This document shows, one piece after another, positions 1-5,704 of a DNA stretch of 6,861 bases; the stretch's first letter is position 1, and each line of letters begins with the position of its first letter. This DNA comes from CAYNYM01 sp964644375 (GTDB lineage Bacteria > Desulfobacterota > DSM-4660 > Desulfatiglandales > HGW-15). The position numbers and the translations under genes are program-made. The stretch is from NCBI GenBank assembly GCA_964644375.1, contig CAZXWJ010000233.1, positions 1 to 6,861 on the forward strand, given 5' to 3'. The notes below the pieces were generated by a model. It saw only the letters and a list, made by a program, of their open reading frames with translations. It did no database searches and was not told the origin of the DNA.

Positions 1-464
1 TTATTCGGGAAGACTTCTATTATCGGATCAGCGTTATCCCTGTTGTTCTGCCGCCGCTCAGGGACAAAAAAGAAGATATCCCCCTTCTTGTAGAGCATTT
101 TTTGAGACTCTACGGAAGAGAGGGCAACGGGCGCAACATACCGGGAAAAATTTCGGAAATTCTCTATCACTATGATTGGCCCGGCAACGTTCGAGAGTTG
201 CAGAGCGTGGTTCAGCGATACCTTGCGGTCGGTAATTTTGATTTCCTGGCGATGACCGGTAAGACGGACCGATCGGACAAGCACATAGAGACGGATTTCG
301 GCAAGAAAGTCACCGATCTTCGGCAGGCCAGGGAAAGTTTTGAAAAGCGTGTCATTCTGGCCGCCTTGAATCAAAATTACTGGCATAGGGGTAAAGCGGC
401 TGCCGCGTTAAACATTGACCCGAAGACCCTCTACACGAAGATGAAAAAAATCGGGCTGCTTTAA
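1..464 (+). CDS. Sigma-54-dependent transcriptional activator, NtrC family (3' end only)
   Basis: This is the C-terminal part of an enhancer-binding protein that uses ATP hydrolysis to open sigma-54 RNA polymerase promoters. The reading frame is open from base 3, so the start, any N-terminal sensor or receiver domain, Walker A and GAFTGA lie outside the window. What is visible begins with the late AAA+ segment IREDFYYRISVIPVVLPPLR followed by a KKEDIPLL stretch, a hallmark of this family. Sensor II is WPGNVRELQ at bases 177-203. After a linker of about 50 residues comes a Fis-type helix-turn-helix (about bases 339-461, ending KTLYTKMKKIGLL), which would bind upstream enhancer DNA. The protein stops at a TAA at 462-464. 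The signal it senses and its targets are not visible. A sigma-54 promoter lies 186 bases downstream, so local regulation is plausible but inferred. Family assignment is very secure. Confidence 0.95.
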   Translation, partial: IREDFYYRISVIPVVLPPLRDKKEDIPLLVEHFLRLYGREGNGRNIPGKISEILYHYDWPGNVRELQSVVQRYLAVGNFDFLAMTGKTDRSDKHIETDFGKKVTDLRQARESFEKRVILAALNQNYWHRGKAAAALNIDPKTLYTKMKKIGLL

Positions 465-490
465 CCGAAATTCGGGTATTTTCGCCCGAA
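465..490 (+). repeat. Overlapping small inverted repeats just after the activator gene
   Basis: Immediately after the activator stop codon, CCGAA (465-469) can pair with TTCGG (471-475). Alternatively TTCGGG (471-476) can pair with CCCGAA (485-490) across an 8-base spacer. The two pairings are mutually exclusive because they share the TTCGG arm. There is no U-tract after the second arm, so it does not look like a normal intrinsic terminator. It may be a weak 3' end structure or a protein-binding dyad. Confidence 0.35.
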
Positions 491-510
491 CGCCAATAAT
501 CTCAATTAAA

Positions 511-523
511 CCTAATGGTTAGG
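511..523. repeat. Perfect 5+3+5 dyad, candidate enhancer/operator
   Basis: CCTAA-TGG-TTAGG is a perfect dyad with 5-base arms and a 3-base centre. It lies about 160 bases upstream of the predicted transcription start (about 676) of the sigma-54 promoter. That is a usual distance for the binding site of a sigma-54 activator. The dyad is seen directly; its role as an enhancer is inference. Confidence 0.4.
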
Positions 524-588
524 CGTGTAATGCACGGCTTGTCAAGGCGTTTATGCCCGATGCAGCCTCCTCCTCCTTCCCTTTAAAC

Positions 589-625
589 ATTCGATCTTAT
601 CTTTTAAATCCCATATAAATTCGAT
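589..625 (+). repeat. ATTCGAT direct repeat, 30-base period
   Basis: ATTCGAT occurs at 589-595 and again at 619-625, exactly 30 bases apart, or about three helical turns. Both copies sit in AT-rich DNA just upstream of the sigma-54 promoter. Same-face spacing is compatible with a protein-binding pair. Seven-base repeats also arise by chance, so this is a weak call. Confidence 0.3.
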
Positions 626-649
626 GATTTAATCAAAATAAATGCCCAA

Positions 650-665
650 TGGCATGTTTATTGCC
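650..665 (+). promoter_or_regulatory. Sigma-54 (-24/-12) promoter upstream of the receiver-domain gene
   Basis: TGGCATGTTTATTGCC matches the sigma-54 consensus TGGCAYRNNNNTTGCW at every specified position except the last. The diagnostic GG (651-652) and GC (663-664) are separated by exactly 10 bases. Placing the C of GC at -12 predicts a transcription start near the A at 676. The next gene on this strand is the receiver-domain protein at 720, and the gene upstream is itself a sigma-54 activator, which strengthens the call. The promoter overlaps a small dyad, ATGCC-CAAT-GGCAT (642-655). Confidence 0.75.
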
Positions 666-701
666 TTATAAAACAACATGGAACAACCCATCATCTTCGC
701 C

Positions 702-717
702 GGAAGGGGTAGGGGGG
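702..717 (+). promoter_or_regulatory. Purine-rich ribosome binding region deciding the receiver start
   Basis: A purine-rich stretch (GGAAGGGG at 702-709 and AGGGGGG at 711-717) precedes the ATG at 720. An alternative in-frame ATG at 678 would begin only about 2 bases after the predicted sigma-54 transcription start and has no Shine-Dalgarno sequence. ATG 720 also begins exactly at the first strand of the receiver fold (MKVLVVEKD). The start at 720 is therefore preferred. Confidence 0.65.
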
Positions 718-719
718 AA

Positions 720-1115
720 ATGAAGGTTTTGGTCGTAGAAAAAGATGCTTTTGTCAGATCGTCAATCGTCGAACTCATCAAGGGGTGGGGATATGATGTC
801 GAGGCATCAGGCACGGCGCAAGACACGATAGTAAAAGTGAACCAAACGGCCTTTGGTCTGGTCCTGCTAGACATTTCTCTCCCCGATATGCCGGCGAAGA
901 AATTGGTAGGAAGACTAAAACAATTGAGGCCCGAAATCGGCGTTGTCACGATGACGGAACACAGCACGGATGACCTCGAAAAAGAGATCCGCACGCTCGG
1001 CATCGTCTACTATATGTCAAAGCCGGTGAATGAAACGGCCTTGAAAGACATCCTTGATCATATCTCCAGAAAGAAAAATACGGCCACTGCGAAGGGCGAA
1101 GTTCCCAAACAATAA
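720..1115 (+). CDS. Single-domain response regulator (CheY-like receiver)
   Basis: This 131-residue protein is essentially one receiver domain, with about 20 charged tail residues and no DNA-binding or enzymatic output domain. It would act by protein-protein contact or phosphotransfer in the cytoplasm. The first strand is MKVLVVEKD, with E7 and D9 flanking K8. The phosphoacceptor is D51 in LLDISLPDM, the switch Thr is T79, the switch aromatic is Y98, and the conserved Lys is K101 in the SKP motif. K8 lies where most receivers carry the second Mg2+-binding Asp, so phosphorylation chemistry may be altered. The gene follows a predicted sigma-54 promoter and ends with tandem TAA stops. No histidine kinase is visible, so its partner is unknown. 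Family is certain; role is not. A start at 678 would add 14 residues that do not belong to the fold. Confidence 0.9.
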   Translation: MKVLVVEKDAFVRSSIVELIKGWGYDVEASGTAQDTIVKVNQTAFGLVLLDISLPDMPAKKLVGRLKQLRPEIGVVTMTEHSTDDLEKEIRTLGIVYYMSKPVNETALKDILDHISRKKNTATAKGEVPKQ

Positions 1116-1397
1116 TAAAAGTCCCCGAAAACTGAATGAAGATATGTTTTGAATTCCTCAGAAATTACGTCCGGAAACTCTCTTTAAACCTCTAATTAGC
1201 TCAGAGTGCATTTGCATCGTAATACTCGCCAGATAAGCGAAGTGGTCTTCTGTAAATTTAAACTGGTACAGTCCTTTTCGCCAAAAGAAACCTGTTTTTT
1301 TACAAACTTCTCTCACACACGAATAGAGATAGACGGTACAAAGCGCTCGATCAGAGGTTTTGAGACTCTTGCGCCTGAAGGATTCACGAGGCCTGTT

Positions 1398-1442
1398 ATG
1401 TGACCCAATATGGGTAAATGTAAATGGCGTTTGCCGTCACAT
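1398..1442. repeat. Nested inverted repeats in the sat leader
   Basis: ATGTGAC (1398-1404) and GTCACAT (1436-1442) form a perfect 7-base inverted repeat. A second dyad, ACCCA-ATA-TGGGT (1403-1415), overlaps its left arm. These lie about 95-140 bases before the sat start codon. They could be operator half-sites or RNA structure; the sequence does not decide which. Confidence 0.35.
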
Positions 1443-1454
1443 GGCGGCGACGCC
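1426..1454 (+). promoter_or_regulatory. Imperfect GC-rich hairpin in the sat leader
   Basis: GGCGT (1426-1430) pairs with ACGCC (1450-1454), and inside it GCC (1433-1435) can pair with GGC (1443-1445). GGCG-A-CGCC (1446-1454) is an alternative local dyad. The hairpin is followed by TTATTC, a weak T-rich stretch, so it resembles a poor terminator or attenuator. It competes with the right arm of the 1398-1442 repeat. Function is unproven. Confidence 0.3.
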
Positions 1455-1536
1455 TTATTCCCACTAATTGTCAACGGCCTGCAGAATATGGGGTTAATGC
1501 GAGCCAAAAAAGTGAGATCAAAAAGGAGGGTATCTT

Positions 1537-2751
1537 ATGTCAGACCTTATTTTTCCGCACGGAAAAGAAGAAAAGCTCATGCCTTTATTGATGGAGGGCA
1601 GTGAACACCAAGCAGAGGTCGAAAGGGCCAAAAATTTAAAACAAATCAAAATGACATCAAGGGAAACCTCTGATCTTATTATGCTGGGAATCGGGGCTTT
1701 CACACCTCTGAGCGGTTTTATGACAAAAGCGGACTGGCAGGGAGTCTGTGACAAATTTATGACTGAAAACGGCACGTTCTGGCCGATTCCTATCACGCTT
1801 TCAACCGACGATGAAGAAGTGAAGGAAGGTGACAAACTGGCTCTGATTGATGATGAGACAGGAACGACGATCGGCACCATGCAGGTGAGCGAAAAGTATA
1901 CGGTTGATAAAGAGCACGAATGTCAGGCCGTCTTCACTACATCAGACATGGAGCATCCGGGCGTGGAAAAGGTGATGAATCAGGGCAAGTATAATCTCGC
2001 CGGGCCGGTAAAAGTGTTGAGTGAGAGTTATTATCCGGAGAAATTCAAGGGCCTCTATCAGCGTCCGGCAGAATCCCGAAAGATTTTTGAGGACCTGGGT
2101 TGGAAGCGGGTTGCCGCGCTTCAGTTGCGTAACCCGATGCATCGCTCCCACGAGTTCCTTGCAAAAATCGCCGTGGAAATCATGGATGGTGTGTATATCC
2201 ACCAGCTCGTAGGAAAATTGAAGGCCGGGGATATCCCTGCTGATGTCCGGGTGAAGGCGATTCAGGCCTTGGTGGATAACTACTTTGTGGAAGGTACTGT
2301 GGTCCAGGGGGGGTACCCCATGGAGATGCGTTATGCCGGTCCCAGGGAGGCCTTGCTGCATGCCGTGTTTCGACAGAATTACGGTTGCAGCCACATGATT
2401 ATCGGACGCGATCATGCCGGTGTGGGTGATTATTACGGACCTTTCGACGCCCAGAAGATATTTGACGAGATCCCGAAGGGCGCTCTCAAATGCCAGAATC
2501 TGAATATCGACTGGACCTTTCATTGTTATAAATGCGGCGGTATGGCCTCCATGAGGAGTTGCCCTCATGGAAAAGATGACAGACTGCTGCTGTCGGGCAC
2601 CATGGTGAGAAAGACGCTTTCCGAGGGCGGTCAACTTCCTGCGGAATTCTCCCGGCCGGAGGTGGTTGCTATCCTTCAGGATTATTACCAAAATCTTGAG
2701 GAAAAAGTTGAGATCAGACTCCACGGGGCAGCTACCGGTGATGTCAAATAG
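1537..2751 (+). CDS. sat: Sulfate adenylyltransferase (ATP sulfurylase), dissimilatory
   Basis: Sat joins sulfate to ATP, giving APS and pyrophosphate, the first cytoplasmic step of sulfate respiration. The 404-residue product has the normal length of the homo-oligomeric bacterial and archaeal form and lacks an APS-kinase domain. An N-terminal PUA-like region (about residues 1-170) is followed by the nucleotidyltransferase core. Active-site motifs are QLRNPMHRSHE at 196-206 (the QxRNPxHxxHE signature), GRDHAGVGDYYG at 290-301 and SGTMVRKTL at 353-361. A zinc-binding signature C330-x2-C333-x8-C342-x-H344 is typical of this branch. The start has a strong AAGGAGGG (1523-1530) six bases before the ATG. 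aprB follows after 176 bases with no terminator between, so co-transcription is likely. No damage is seen. The enzyme can also run in the ATP-forming direction in sulfur oxidisers, but the neighbours point to reduction. Confidence 0.98.
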   Translation: MSDLIFPHGKEEKLMPLLMEGSEHQAEVERAKNLKQIKMTSRETSDLIMLGIGAFTPLSGFMTKADWQGVCDKFMTENGTFWPIPITLSTDDEEVKEGDKLALIDDETGTTIGTMQVSEKYTVDKEHECQAVFTTSDMEHPGVEKVMNQGKYNLAGPVKVLSESYYPEKFKGLYQRPAESRKIFEDLGWKRVAALQLRNPMHRSHEFLAKIAVEIMDGVYIHQLVGKLKAGDIPADVRVKAIQALVDNYFVEGTVVQGGYPMEMRYAGPREALLHAVFRQNYGCSHMIIGRDHAGVGDYYGPFDAQKIFDEIPKGALKCQNLNIDWTFHCYKCGGMASMRSCPHGKDDRLLLSGTMVRKTLSEGGQLPAEFSRPEVVAILQDYYQNLEEKVEIRLHGAATGDVK

Positions 2752-2927
2752 GGCTTGATAGGGCCGGCTTTCCATTCGCAGATGATAGAACGTGGGAGTG
2801 TTTCGATTTTGGCTTCTTGATTGAGAAAAACATCTTTAACAAAGAAAGGGGGTGCAAAGGAGAATCCAATCAGTCTTTCACCACAACGCTTGAATTTAAT
2901 TAAACCGATAATTTAGGAGGTGCAGTA
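2752..2927 (+). other. sat-aprB intergenic spacer
   Basis: This 176-base spacer has no gene and no hairpin with a U-tract. It carries an isolated purine-rich AAAGGAG at 2856-2862 with no usable start codon behind it. The true aprB Shine-Dalgarno (AGGAGG, 2915-2920) lies at the end. No convincing promoter was found, so a single sat-aprBA transcript is the simplest reading. Confidence 0.5.
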
Positions 2928-3365
2928 ATGCCAAGTTATGTGATCGCGGAAAAATGCGACGGCTGCAAGGGTCAGGATAAGACGGCGTGCATGTATATCT
3001 GCCCCAATGACCTGATGGTCCTGGATAAGGAACGGATGAAGGCCTACAATCGGGATCCTCAGATGTGCTGGGAATGCATGTGCTGCGTCAAGATGTGTCC
3101 TCAGCAGGCCATGGATGTCCGCGGCTATGCGGACTTTGTGCCCCTGGGATCCAGCGCTACGCCTTTGAGAGGGTCTGAAGACATTATGTGGACGGTGAAG
3201 TTTCGTGACGGTTCCATCAAAAGATTTAAGTTTCCCATCAGGACCACTCCGGAAGGGTCAGCGGATCCATTGGGTGGATTTGCCACGCATGACGACCTGA
3301 ACAGCGAGGCCCTGGCGACCGAACCTGAATCTCTCGGACTCGATGCCGTTCCCACAACAAATTAA
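2928..3365 (+). CDS. aprB: Adenylylsulfate reductase, beta (iron-sulfur) subunit
   Basis: AprB is the electron-entry subunit of dissimilatory APS reductase. It carries two [4Fe-4S] clusters that pass electrons to the FAD of AprA in the cytoplasm. The 145-residue protein begins with the ferredoxin-like domain. Cluster ligands appear as C10-x2-C13-x7-C21-x3-C25-P and C47-x2-C50-x2-C53-x3-C57-P. The long seven-residue gap between C13 and C21 is characteristic of AprB. W48 sits next to C47, matching the tryptophan known from the Archaeoglobus structure to lie between cluster and FAD. The remainder (about residues 65-145) is the beta-sheet and the extended tail that wraps around AprA. The start has AGGAGG (2915-2920) seven bases upstream. 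aprA follows after 19 bases, so the two subunits are translated from one message. No anomalies were seen. Confidence 0.98.
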   Translation: MPSYVIAEKCDGCKGQDKTACMYICPNDLMVLDKERMKAYNRDPQMCWECMCCVKMCPQQAMDVRGYADFVPLGSSATPLRGSEDIMWTVKFRDGSIKRFKFPIRTTPEGSADPLGGFATHDDLNSEALATEPESLGLDAVPTTN

Positions 3366-3368
3366 AAG

Positions 3369-3375
3369 AAGGAGG
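3369..3375 (+). promoter_or_regulatory. Shine-Dalgarno deciding the aprA start
   Basis: AAGGAGG lies nine bases before the ATG at 3385. An in-frame ATG at 3343 would overlap the end of aprB and add 14 residues (MPFPQQIKRRRFSD) partly encoded by this Shine-Dalgarno itself. The 3385 start gives MANFETVEVNTDLLIVGGGF, the usual AprA N-terminus. Confidence 0.9.
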
Positions 3376-3384
3376 TTTAGTGAT

Positions 3385-5268
3385 ATGGCAAATTTCGAAA
3401 CTGTAGAAGTTAACACCGACCTCCTGATCGTTGGTGGGGGTTTTTCGGCATGTGGCGCAGCTACAGAGGCCTCATACTGGGCGAAAAAGAATGGATTAAA
3501 GGTGGTTATGGTGGACAAGGCCGCCCTTGATCGAAGCGGGGCTGTGGCTATGGGGCTTTCCGCTATCAACCAGTACGTAGGTGTCAAAGATGGCGAGAAT
3601 ACCGTCGAAGATTACGTAAGGTATGTGCGTCAGGACCTCATGGGGATTTCGAGGGAAGACTTGGTTTACAATATCGCCCGGCACGTGGATTCCACGGTTC
3701 ACCTCTTTGAAAAATGGGGCCTGAAAATTTGGAAAGATGAAGAGGGCAAATATGTCCACGAAGGTCGCTGGCAGCTCATGATCAATGGTGAATCATACAA
3801 GATTATCATTGCGGAAGCGGCCAAGAATGCCCTCGCGGATGCAGGTGGAGAACTGATCGAGAGGGTTTTTATCGTCGGTCCCCTCATGGATGGCAACAAA
3901 TGCGTGGGTGCTGTAGGATTCAACACCCGTGAGGACCAGTTCTATGTGTTCAAGGCAAAGGCCGTCATTGCTGCAGCGGGCGGCGCCGTGCATGTCTTTC
4001 GCCCACGGTCCATTGGAGAGGGGTTCGGCCGTTCCTGGTATCCCCCATTTAACTCCGGCAGCAGTGCCTATTTCACCCTCCAGGCCGGCGCGGAAATGAC
4101 CTGCCAAGAAGTCCGCTTCATTCCGGTAAGGTTCAAGGATGGCTACGGCCCTGTGGGAGCCTGGTTCCTCCTCTTTAAATCCCGAGCCATAAGCGCCGAG
4201 GGAGGCGAATATATGGTGGTGAGAAAGGAGGAACTCAATAACTGGGCACCCTATGGTCTGGCCAAGCCCATTCCCGCAAACTTGCGGAACTATCTCGGTA
4301 TGCTGGATACGGACGAAGGTCTCGGCCCCCTATACATGGAGACCGATGAGGCCATTCAGAAAATTGCCGATGAGTTTAAGGATGATCCCAAGGCCTTTAA
4401 GAAGAAAATGAAAGAACTGGAGAGTGAGGCATGGGAGGACTTCCTCGACATGACCATCTCCCAGGCTATTCTCTGGGCTGGCCTGAATGTCAAGCCTGAG
4501 GAAAAACACTCCGAAATCGCGGCCTGTGAGCCCTACTTCATCGGGTCCCATTCCGGGGCTTCCGGTGCCTGGGTGAGCGGTCCCGAGGACCTGGACACGC
4601 CCTACAAGTGGGGTTACGCAAACATGACAACGGTGGAGGGGCTTTTTGCCGCCGGTGATGGTTCAGGCGCATCCAGCCATAAGTTTTCCTCCGGTTCACA
4701 TGCCGAGGGAAGAATAGCGGCTAAAGCAGCTATTAAATACATCGTTGAAAAAGGAACGGAGCCCAATGTCGATGTGGCCCAGGTGGAAAAATTGAAGGCC
4801 GAGATTTTGGCGCCGCTGGACCTCTATGAGACCCATAAGGACGAAACAACGGATCCGGAAATCAACACCAACTATATTATGCCCCGGCAGTTCCTGCATC
4901 GTCTTCAGAAGATCATGGATGAATATGCCGGCGGTGTGACCGCTGCATTCAAGACCAGCAAGGCACTCCTTGAGAGGGGGTTGGAATTGATGGCTCTCTT
5001 GAAAGAGGATTCAACCAAGCAAGCTGCAGTAGATGTTCATGAACTCATGAGGACGTGGGAGAATATCCAGAGAATGTGGATCGCAGAGTCTCATGTCCGC
5101 ACCATGCTCTTTCGGGAAGAGACCCGTTGGCCGGGGTACTATTTCAGATCCGATACGCCAAAAATGGATGAGGCAAACTGGAAATGTTTTGCCAACTGCC
5201 GTTGGGATCCCAACACCGGCGAGTGGGAAATGATGAAGAAAGATATATGGACGATGCCCGGCGTTTAG
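3385..5268 (+). CDS. aprA: Adenylylsulfate reductase, alpha (FAD) subunit
   Basis: AprA reduces APS to sulfite and AMP at a FAD and forms the AprBA heterodimer. It belongs to the fumarate reductase/succinate dehydrogenase flavoprotein family. The 627-residue product is of normal length. The N-terminal dinucleotide-binding motif is IVGGGFSACGAA (about 15-26), followed by DRSGAVAMGLSAIN (49-62). The catalytic region includes EGRWQLMINGESYK (126-139), RPRSIGEGFGRSWYP (206-220), RFKDGYGPVGAWFL (249-262) and GSHSGASGAWV (387-397). A C-terminal FAD-contact segment is GDGSGASSHKFSSGSHAEG (424-442). By alignment to the Archaeoglobus enzyme as I recall it, N62, Y80, E126, W218, R249, F261, L262, R301 and H389 match the APS and sulfite site residues, so an active enzyme is expected. 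It ends 22 bases before a strong terminator and is the last gene of the sat-aprBA unit. Confidence 0.98.
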   Translation: MANFETVEVNTDLLIVGGGFSACGAATEASYWAKKNGLKVVMVDKAALDRSGAVAMGLSAINQYVGVKDGENTVEDYVRYVRQDLMGISREDLVYNIARHVDSTVHLFEKWGLKIWKDEEGKYVHEGRWQLMINGESYKIIIAEAAKNALADAGGELIERVFIVGPLMDGNKCVGAVGFNTREDQFYVFKAKAVIAAAGGAVHVFRPRSIGEGFGRSWYPPFNSGSSAYFTLQAGAEMTCQEVRFIPVRFKDGYGPVGAWFLLFKSRAISAEGGEYMVVRKEELNNWAPYGLAKPIPANLRNYLGMLDTDEGLGPLYMETDEAIQKIADEFKDDPKAFKKKMKELESEAWEDFLDMTISQAILWAGLNVKPEEKHSEIAACEPYFIGSHSGASGAWVSGPEDLDTPYKWGYANMTTVEGLFAAGDGSGASSHKFSSGSHAEGRIAAKAAIKYIVEKGTEPNVDVAQVEKLKAEILAPLDLYETHKDETTDPEINTNYIMPRQFLHRLQKIMDEYAGGVTAAFKTSKALLERGLELMALLKEDSTKQAAVDVHELMRTWENIQRMWIAESHVRTMLFREETRWPGYYFRSDTPKMDEANWKCFANCRWDPNTGEWEMMKKDIWTMPGV

Positions 5269-5290
5269 GGGAGCATGTCAACTAGACACC

Positions 5291-5332
5291 TGCCCCGGCT
5301 GCAAAAATGGAGGCGGCCGGGGCATTCCTTTG
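5291..5332 (+). terminator. Rho-independent terminator after aprA
   Basis: TGCCCCGGC (5291-5299) pairs perfectly with GCCGGGGCA (5316-5324). Three further inner pairs (one G-U) extend the stem to 12 base pairs around the loop AAAAATGGAG. A T-rich tail, TTCCTTTG, follows at 5325-5332. It starts 23 bases after the aprA stop and should end the sat-aprBA transcript. Confidence 0.88.
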
Positions 5333-5393
5333 AACTTCTCCGCCCCTCTTTGAGTCATATCACCTGGAGAGAGGATTTCCCGACAAACCATAA

Positions 5394-5504
5394 TTGCACT
5401 ATTTTCCGTGGGTTGGCCTTTATAGGCCGGTAAAAAGGGGAAAAATTGGGCTTGCACTCCTTTTCGAGGATGTGCTATAGAGACACTTATTAATAATAGT
5501 GCAA
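5394..5504. repeat. TTGCACTATT inverted repeat and extra TTGCACT box
   Basis: TTGCACTATT at 5394-5403 has an exact reverse complement, AATAGTGCAA, at 5495-5504. A third TTGCACT lies between them at 5452-5458, overlapping the candidate -35. The seven-base core therefore occurs three times in 111 bases, two direct and one inverted. This pattern is typical of a multi-site regulator, though no regulator is identified. Confidence 0.5.
5452..5481 (+). promoter_or_regulatory. Candidate sigma-70-type promoter for ETF-QO
   Basis: TTGCAC (5452-5457) and TATAGA (5476-5481) are separated by 18 bases, and a TG at 5473-5474 gives an extended -10. The -35 matches only 3 of 6 bases and the -10 matches 4 of 6, so the extended element carries the call. 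Transcription would start near 5488. The -35 coincides with one TTGCACT box, which would suit repression. Confidence 0.4.
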
Positions 5505-5635
5505 GAATAAGTTTTTACACGGGATTCGGGAATTTCCAAGATGAAAGGCGTCCCTGACGCTTAACTGGCCCGCCTCGGGGATATGAATCTGAGTCGTTAT
5601 TCCGGTTCTTTCGAAAATGCATTGCCTGAGATGGG

Positions 5636-5701
5636 ATGAATATGAATGCTCGTGTGACGGTGCTCAAACGGGTGAGCAAAACAATTCATAAGGAGGGCTG
5701 A
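5636..5701 (+). CDS. Possible 21-residue leader peptide upstream of ETF-QO
   Basis: ATG at 5636 opens a frame of 21 residues (MNMNARVTVLKRVSKTIHKE plus G) ending at TGA 5699-5701, three bases before the ETF-QO GTG. The frame runs through the ETF-QO Shine-Dalgarno, so its translation could affect initiation at 5705. It is basic and has no recognised relatives. The sequence upstream has only a weak purine stretch (GAGATGGGATG). It could easily be chance, since short frames are common in a leader of this size. Confidence 0.2.
   Translation: MNMNARVTVLKRVSKTIHKEG
5690..5697 (+). promoter_or_regulatory. Shine-Dalgarno deciding the GTG start of ETF-QO
   Basis: AAGGAGGG lies seven bases before GTG 5705, which is ideal spacing. 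The next in-frame ATG (5723) would be 25 bases away and would leave only three residues before the first strand of the FAD fold. GTG 5705 is therefore the likely start. Confidence 0.85.
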
Positions 5702-5704
5702 GAA

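Larger units (their letters stand above)
1116..1536 (+). other. 421-base non-coding leader upstream of sat
   Basis: I see no convincing gene here: the short open frames lack Shine-Dalgarno sequences and recognisable proteins. It probably holds the sat promoter, but none is strong. One candidate is TTTACA (1299-1304), 17 bases, AATAGA (1322-1327), with a good -35 and a poor -10. Another is TTGTCA at 1468-1473, with no well-spaced -10. Small dyads cluster at 1398-1454 and are listed separately. I recognise no riboswitch class. No terminator is evident after the receiver gene, so read-through into sat cannot be excluded. Confidence 0.6.
5333..5704 (+). other. Long leader between the apr terminator and ETF-QO
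   Basis: About 370 bases without a recognised protein gene. It holds three copies of a TTGCACT box, a small GGCCT-TTAT-AGGCC hairpin (5415-5428), a possible promoter (5452-5481), a GCGTC-CCT-GACGC hairpin (5548-5560) and a possible 21-codon open frame at 5636-5701. Together these suggest an independently regulated transcription unit for ETF-QO with a leader of about 200 bases. I recognise no known riboswitch. Confidence 0.55.

Noticed and set aside
678..719. Upstream ATG 678 as start of the receiver protein
   Set aside because: It would lie about two bases after the predicted transcription start, has no Shine-Dalgarno sequence and adds residues outside the receiver fold.
1190..1260. tRNA-like text (TTAGCTCAGAG followed by TTTGCATCG)
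   Set aside because: The D-arm-like words occur, but there is no matching acceptor stem, no anticodon stem pairing and no T-arm. It is treated as chance resemblance.
1206..1403. 65-codon open frame from GTG in the sat leader
   Set aside because: No Shine-Dalgarno sequence, no recognisable protein, and it lies over a region of small dyads.
1410..1604. 64-codon open frame overlapping the sat start
   Set aside because: It runs into sat in another frame, lacks a ribosome binding site and has an untypical composition.
1942..2775. Long minus-strand open frame opposite sat
   Set aside because: It is the antisense shadow of a gene with secure motifs. It has no ribosome binding site and no recognisable domain.
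2845..2893. Possible 13-codon leader peptide from GTG 2852 near AAAGGGG, and orphan AAAGGAG at 2856
   Set aside because: The Shine-Dalgarno would touch the start codon, and AAAGGAG has no start codon behind it. Probably just purine-rich leader.
5415..5428. GGCCT-TTAT-AGGCC hairpin as a second terminator
   Set aside because: The stem is only five base pairs and is followed by GG-TAAAAAGGGG rather than a T-tract on the + strand.
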